Assembly: GCA_903928395.1 (NCBI GenBank)
Contig: CAIYQS010000134.1
Coordinates: 1 to 18,617 of the forward strand
Source: an uncultured Actinomycetes bacterium
GTDB lineage: Bacteria > Actinomycetota > Actinomycetes > Nanopelagicales > Nanopelagicaceae
DNA length: 18,617 nucleotides
Reading direction: 5' to 3'
Part shown: in pieces, positions 14,459 through 18,617 of the stretch
How positions within the stretch are numbered: position 1 is the first letter of the stretch
How the letters are laid out: each line of letters begins with the position of its first letter
The notes under the pieces: generated by a model
What the model was told of the DNA's origin: nothing
Seen by the model: only the letters and a program-made list of their open reading frames with translations
Databases searched by the model: none
Position numbers and translations under genes: made by a program

Positions 14459-14488
14459 GAATTACGCAACATAAAAGTTGCTTAATTC
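14459..14488. promoter_or_regulatory. Candidate operator: 30-bp palindrome over the efeU -35 region
   Basis: Left arm GAATTACGCAAC (14459-14470) and right arm GTTGCTTAATTC (14477-14488) are inverted copies matching at 11 of 12 positions, spaced by six A/T-only bases. The right arm contains the putative -35 TTGCTT, so a bound protein would block efeU transcription. Iron control is plausible from the gene's role. The sequence does not match the classical DtxR/IdeR iron box. Confidence 0.65.
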
Positions 14489-14507
14489 CCTACTGGGAGA
14501 TTAGGCT
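14478..14507 (+). promoter_or_regulatory. efeU promoter (-35 and -10), leaderless layout
   Basis: TTGCTT (14478-14483) and TAGGCT (14502-14507) are separated by 18 bases, and TAGGCT ends six bases before the ATG at 14514. It is the only promoter of this set with a recognisable -35 element. Confidence 0.65.
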
Positions 14508-14513
14508 CGTGGC

Positions 14514-15359
14514 ATGATTCCAACCTTCGTGATCTTCCTTCGGGAAGGCATCGAAGCGGCCATGATCATCGCGATTCTCCTTGCCTACCTCAAACGCGTT
14601 GGTCAACGCCATCTCTTTCGCGATGTCTATTTGGGGGTCGGGGCTGCGTTTGGCTTAATTTTCGCCGGCGGTATTGCTGCCTACCTCTTGATTGACCAAT
14701 ACAGCGGCTCGAATGTCCAGACCTACTTTGAGACCGCCACCTACTTGCTGGCCGCGGCAATTCTCACCTACATGACATTTTGGATGCAAAGCCATGCACG
14801 TGGACTCTCCAATGATCTAGCCCACAAGAGTGATCTCGCGATCTCCAAAGGTGGTCGCTGGGGTCTTGGACTTCTCGCCTTCCAGGCTGTTGGACGTGAA
14901 GGGCTAGAAACAATGGTCTTTACCTTGGCAATCATCTTCGCCAATTCGAAGCAGGCCGGCACCCCCGTCGAAGGCAACTTGCTTTGGCTGGGAGCGGTTC
15001 TCGGACTCATTACGGCTATAGTCATCGCAATTGGCATTTATCGACTGGGTGCTCGAATTAATCTTCGGCTCTTTTTCCGGGTCTTAGGGGTTGCACTTAT
15101 TATTTTTGCTGCGGGGTTATTAGCTGACGCAATTCAAAATATGCAGGAACTGAATTGGTTGCCGTTCATGCATCATGCGCTCTGGAATTCTTCTGGCTTC
15201 ATAGCAGAAGGATCTAACTTCGGAGATGTCCTGCACTCGCTGGTTGGTTACGCCGAGCGACCAACAACGCTTCAAGCGCTGGTATGGGTAATTTATTTGG
15301 TTGCGGGAACCACGTTATTTCTGCGAATGGGGCGACGAAAGAAGCAAGTATCAGTTTGA
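14514..15359 (+). CDS. efeU: FTR1-family iron permease (EfeU-like)
   Basis: This is a 281-residue inner-membrane ferric/ferrous iron importer with about seven hydrophobic helices. Both family signature motifs are present: REGIEA (Arg10-Glu14, first helix) and REGLE (Arg128-Glu132, mid-protein), whose glutamates bind iron during transport. In many bacteria EfeU works with periplasmic EfeO and the haem peroxidase EfeB; neither lies beside it here, so the permease is either solitary or its partners are elsewhere. It is preceded by a palindrome over its -35 box, suggesting repression, perhaps by iron. It diverges from the O-methyltransferase gene, and its stop overlaps the convergent dxs gene by nine bases. 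Confidence 0.92.
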   Translation: MIPTFVIFLREGIEAAMIIAILLAYLKRVGQRHLFRDVYLGVGAAFGLIFAGGIAAYLLIDQYSGSNVQTYFETATYLLAAAILTYMTFWMQSHARGLSNDLAHKSDLAISKGGRWGLGLLAFQAVGREGLETMVFTLAIIFANSKQAGTPVEGNLLWLGAVLGLITAIVIAIGIYRLGARINLRLFFRVLGVALIIFAAGLLADAIQNMQELNWLPFMHHALWNSSGFIAEGSNFGDVLHSLVGYAERPTTLQALVWVIYLVAGTTLFLRMGRRKKQVSV

Positions 15360-17288
15360 TTCTTGCCGTACCGGTCGATCGGAATCTTGTGAAAGTTCAA
15401 TTTCTTTGAGGGTCAGCGACCAACTCACCAATGAACGTGTGATTGTCTGAACCGTGATCCCCAAATCGCTCAGGATTTCTTCTCGCTTGGAATGTTCAAT
15501 GAATTCAAGCGGTACACCGATCGAATGAATCGGCACATTTAAGCCTTCTTCGCGGAATAGTTCGGAGACCGTGCTTGCGATTCCCCCATGCTTGATGCCA
15601 TCTTCAATGATCACAATGCTCTTATAACGCCTTGCCATAGTTAGCAAAGACGACGGAAGCGGCTTGACCCAGCGAGGATCGATTACGGTCACGCCTACGC
15701 CTTCACGATAAGCCTGCGCGGCGGCTTCAACGGCCATGGTGGCCATCGCCCCAACACTCAGCAAAAGTATGTCGGCACTTTCACCGCGATATAACACATC
15801 AATTCCATCGCGACGTTCAAACGCCGGAATATCCGCGCACACCGCGCCCTTTGGATAACGAATAACGGTCGGGGCATCATTCACATCAATTGCCTCGCGA
15901 AGGACTTCTTTTAATCTAGATCCATCCCGGGGTGCAGCCACACGTAGGGTGGGAACAATTCCTGAAAGTGCAAGATCCCAAATTCCGTGGTGCGAAGGAC
16001 CGTCGTCACCGGTAACACCAGCGCGGTCAAGAACAAATGTAACTCCCGCTTTATGCAGCGAAACGTCAAGAAGTAGTTGATCGAAGGCTCGGTTAAGGAA
16101 GGTTGAGTAAATAGCGACAACTGGATGCAATCCGGTAAACGCCATTCCAGCCGCCGAAGTCGTCGCGTGCTGTTCTGCGATGCCCACATCAAAGGTTCGA
16201 TCTGGGAAAGCCGCTTGGAACTGATCCAGTCCAGTAGGGCCCAACATCGCCGCGGTGACCGCTACTACTTCGGGGTGTTCGGTGCCAATTTCGACCAATT
16301 CCTTGGCAAAGACCGAAGTCCAAGACGGAGCAGCTTTCTTCAGTGGAAGTCCAGTCAGTGGATTAACAACACCGACAGCATGGAACTTTTCGGCTTCGTC
16401 GTTAATCGCGGGTGCATGGCCCCGTCCTTTTTCGGTGATCACATGAACGAGAACCGGAGCGTTGAAATTTTTGGCATGGGTAAATGCGCTTTCAAGAGCC
16501 TCGATATTGTGACCATCAACCGGACCAAAGTACTTAAGCCCTAAATCCTCAAACATTCCCTGTGGTGCGACAATATCTTTGATTCCTTTTTTAACTCCGT
16601 GCAAAGTTTCATAGATTGGTTGTCCGACGACTGGAGTTCGCTCAAGAAAACTCTTACCCCAATCAAGGAACTTTTCATAGCCACTTGTTGTGCGCAACGT
16701 TGAAAGGTAGGTAGCAACACCACCAATGGTCGGCGAATACGAGCGCTCATTGTCATTCACGATAATGACCAGCGGTAGGTCGGAATTAGCAGCAATATTG
16801 TTGAGGGCTTCCCACGCCATTCCCCCAGTTAGCGCGCCGTCTCCGACGACACATACAACGGCCCGATTTTTGATCCCTTGCACACTAAAACCGCGTGCAA
16901 TTCCATCAGCCCAACTGAGCGCTCCTGAGGCATGTGAATTTTCGATGACATCGTGTTCTGACTCTGAGCGATTTGGATACCCTGCCAACCCGCCGCGCTG
17001 GCGAAGCGTGTCGAAACCTTCTTGTCTCCCAGTCAATATTTTGTGCACATAGGACTGATGACCAGTGTCAAAAACAATCACATCTTTTGGGGAATCGAAG
17101 GTGCGGTGCATCGCAATAGTAAGTTCTACTACCCCAAGATTTGGCCCTAGGTGTCCCCCGGACTTCGATACTTTCTCTACGAGGAATTCCCGAATTTCAC
17201 TGGCCAGAACGACCAGTTGATCATGGCTGAGGTCTCGCAAATCCGCCGGAGATTTGATTGCAGGCAAAATGCGAGGGTGGGACGACAT
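15351..17288 (-). CDS. dxs: 1-deoxy-D-xylulose-5-phosphate synthase
   Basis: This thiamine-diphosphate enzyme condenses pyruvate and glyceraldehyde 3-phosphate to DXP, the first and controlling step of the MEP isoprenoid pathway; DXP also feeds thiamine synthesis. The product is 645 residues, as expected (about 620-645). Visible features are SGGHLGPNLGVVELT with the conserved His46, DTGHQSYVHKILTGR, the TPP/Mg motif GDGALTGGMAWEALNN (149-164), VNDNERSYSP, and the transketolase glutamate in FDVGIAEQHA near residue 370. The C-terminal domain ends with VIIEDGIKHGG and a short Asp/Ser-rich tail. The ATG at 17288 has TAGAAT six bases upstream. It lies downstream of aconitase on the same strand with a 64-base gap holding its own promoter. 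Confidence 0.97.
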   Translation of the reverse strand: MSSHPRILPAIKSPADLRDLSHDQLVVLASEIREFLVEKVSKSGGHLGPNLGVVELTIAMHRTFDSPKDVIVFDTGHQSYVHKILTGRQEGFDTLRQRGGLAGYPNRSESEHDVIENSHASGALSWADGIARGFSVQGIKNRAVVCVVGDGALTGGMAWEALNNIAANSDLPLVIIVNDNERSYSPTIGGVATYLSTLRTTSGYEKFLDWGKSFLERTPVVGQPIYETLHGVKKGIKDIVAPQGMFEDLGLKYFGPVDGHNIEALESAFTHAKNFNAPVLVHVITEKGRGHAPAINDEAEKFHAVGVVNPLTGLPLKKAAPSWTSVFAKELVEIGTEHPEVVAVTAAMLGPTGLDQFQAAFPDRTFDVGIAEQHATTSAAGMAFTGLHPVVAIYSTFLNRAFDQLLLDVSLHKAGVTFVLDRAGVTGDDGPSHHGIWDLALSGIVPTLRVAAPRDGSRLKEVLREAIDVNDAPTVIRYPKGAVCADIPAFERRDGIDVLYRGESADILLLSVGAMATMAVEAAAQAYREGVGVTVIDPRWVKPLPSSLLTMARRYKSIVIIEDGIKHGGIASTVSELFREEGLNVPIHSIGVPLEFIEHSKREEILSDLGITVQTITRSLVSWSLTLKEIELSQDSDRPVRQESN

Positions 17289-17294
17289 GCCGCA

Positions 17295-17300
17295 ATTCTA
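17295..17300 (-). promoter_or_regulatory. -10 box of dxs, leaderless layout
   Basis: TAGAAT on the minus strand ends six bases before the ATG at 17288. No Shine-Dalgarno is seen. Confidence 0.65.
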
Positions 17301-17352
17301 CGGGTGGAGTCGGCTCATTGCGAGGTGGGGCTACACCTCAATTAAATGAGAT

Positions 17353-18599
17353 TTATTTGAGAAGTGAGCGCAAGACGAATTGCATGATTCCACCGTGACG
17401 GTAGTAATCTGCCTCACCTGGCGTATCAATGCGTAATTGAGCTTCGAAAGTAACATCCCCCGCCTTCACCGTAAGAGTCTTTGGGGCTGGTCCGAAATTT
17501 AGCGCTTCAATTCCAGTAATCTCAAAAGTTTCCGATCCAGTCAATCCAAGAGTTTTGGCGCTTTCACCATTGATAAATTGAAGTGGGAGAACTCCCATCC
17601 CAATGAGATTGGAACGGTGAATGCGCTCAAAAGATTCTGCGATGACTGCGCGCACCCCAAGAAGTGCCGTCCCCTTTGCAGCCCAATCGCGTGATGAACC
17701 AGAACCATATTCTTTGCCAGCCAAAATCACGAGTGGAACTCCAGCTGATTGATATTCACTTGAGGCGTCGTAAATTGTCGCTTGCTCTCCGTTTCGCAAG
17801 AAGTTTCGGGTAAATCCTCCCTCAACTCCGTCGAGAAGTAGATTCTTCAGCCGAATATTTGCGAAAGTCCCGCGGATCATTACTTCATGATTTCCGCGCC
17901 TAGATCCATAAGAATTGAAATCTCCGCGTGCAATCCCATGTTCTGCCAAATATTTTCCGGCAGGTGAATCAACTTTTATATTACCCGCAGGAGAAATGTG
18001 ATCTGTTGTCACTGAATCTCCCAAGATGGCCAAAACGCGTGCATGTGAAATATTAGTTACCGGCTTTGGCTCCCGCGGCATTCCGTCAAAATATGGAGGT
18101 TTTCTGACGTATGTGGAATCGCTTTCCCATTCGAAAGTTTTGCCTGTGGGAGTTTCAAGAGATTTCCAGCGGTAATCACCATCGAATACCGTTGCATAAT
18201 CCTTCTTAAACATATCGGAAGAGATGCAAGAAGCAATTACGCCGTCGATCTCTGCCGCGCTCGGCCAAATGTCCTTCAGGAAAACTGGTGCACCACTCTG
18301 ATCATTTCCAATTGGATCATTATCAAAATCATGATTCATGGTGCCGGTAAGGGCGTAGGCGACCACAAGTGGCGGTGATGCTAGGTAATTCATCTTCACG
18401 TCTGGACTGATGCGGCCTTCGAAATTACGGTTTCCTGAAAGGACTGCAGTAACTGCGAGATCGTTCTCATTAATTGCTTTACTGATCTCAACGGGAAGTG
18501 GACCAGAATTGCCGATACAGGTGACGCATCCATATCCAACAAGATTGAAGCCAAGTTGCTCCATGTATCGCGTGAGATCGGCCTTGTTGTAATAATCCG
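17353..18599 (-). CDS. acn: Aconitate hydratase, C-terminal part (gene runs off the window)
   Basis: This [4Fe-4S] enzyme interconverts citrate and isocitrate in the TCA cycle. About 415 C-terminal residues are visible, of some 900 in the AcnA/IRP1-type enzyme. Near the truncated end, FNLVGYGCVTCIGNSGPL carries two of the three cluster cysteines. Later come NFEGRISPDVKMNYLASPPLVVAYALTG, GDSVTTDHISPAGNI opening the swivel domain, YGSRRGNHEVMIRGTFAN, and LAGKEYGSGSSRDWAAKG with substrate-binding Arg and Ser. The ATG at 18564 is internal: the frame continues upstream (DYYNKADLTRY), matching the family, until sequencing adapter begins at 18600. It lies upstream of dxs on the same strand. Confidence 0.96.
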
Positions 18600-18617
18600 A
18601 GATCGGAAGAGCACACG
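18600..18617. other. Residual Illumina TruSeq adapter sequence (not genomic)
   Basis: The last 18 bases, AGATCGGAAGAGCACACG, are identical to the start of the standard Illumina TruSeq read-1 adapter. They break the aconitase reading frame where the family consensus would go on. They mark the end of the assembled contig and should be trimmed. Confidence 0.97.

Noticed and set aside
16125..16544. A 139-codon plus-strand frame opposite dxs
   Set aside because: It is antisense to the highly conserved dxs coding sequence, with no recognisable motif or promoter.
17322..17339. Hairpin GAGGTG/CACCTC between aconitase and dxs as a terminator
   Set aside because: The stem is only six pairs and no T-run follows it on the minus strand, so termination is not supported.

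Overview
The window looks like a piece of a streamlined, mid-GC (roughly half G+C by eye) actinobacterial chromosome, probably a metagenome or single-cell contig from a lineage like the freshwater acI group (Nanopelagicales). The lineage is inferred from gene content, with no search run. Supporting signs are ino1 next to a PadR regulator; a plsC / ROK kinase / fadD / PimB-type mannosyltransferase neighbourhood like Mycobacterium tuberculosis Rv2182c-Rv2188c; DUF3000 next to an HRDC-type RNase D; and dxs next to aconitase. Coding is very dense: no gene-free stretch exceeds 300 bases, and four convergent gene pairs overlap at their stops.

Layout. Positions 3-779 hold the end of a NiCoT nickel/cobalt transporter, closed by a strong two-way terminator. 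Inositol-3-phosphate synthase and its PadR regulator follow on the minus strand, divergent from a LysE-type exporter across a palindrome-rich operator region. At 3427-4790 a solitary Cas4/RecB-like PD-(D/E)XK protein converges on PlsC. At 4915-6978 a membrane-anchored alpha/beta hydrolase converges on a ROK glucokinase. At 7054-9958 a long-chain acyl-CoA synthetase is followed by a minimal sensorless histidine kinase and its NarL-type regulator. At 9932-11338 on the minus strand lie the PimB-like glycosyltransferase and, upstream of it, a 58-residue four-cysteine protein. At 11381-13784 come a RibD-C reductase, DUF3000 and RNase D. An O-methyltransferase and an FTR1/EfeU iron permease diverge at 14375/14514. 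The window closes with dxs and the C-terminal third or so of aconitase on the minus strand.

How the genes fit together. Ino1 (inositol phosphate), PlsC (phosphatidic acid), FadD (acyl-CoA) and the PimB-like enzyme can all feed phosphatidylinositol and phosphatidylinositol-mannoside membrane lipids. Dxs, aconitase, glucokinase and the RibD-like reductase are housekeeping metabolism.

The most striking non-coding signal is that 11 of 18 visible starts carry a TANNNT -10 hexamer exactly six bases before the start codon. This is the layout expected for leaderless mRNAs. Also notable are two copies of a perfect 13-bp palindrome between padR and the exporter, a 30-bp palindrome over the efeU -35 region, and 18 terminal bases that are Illumina adapter rather than genome. 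I found no RNA genes, CRISPR arrays or insertion sequences, and no clear candidate for a wholly new multi-gene system.
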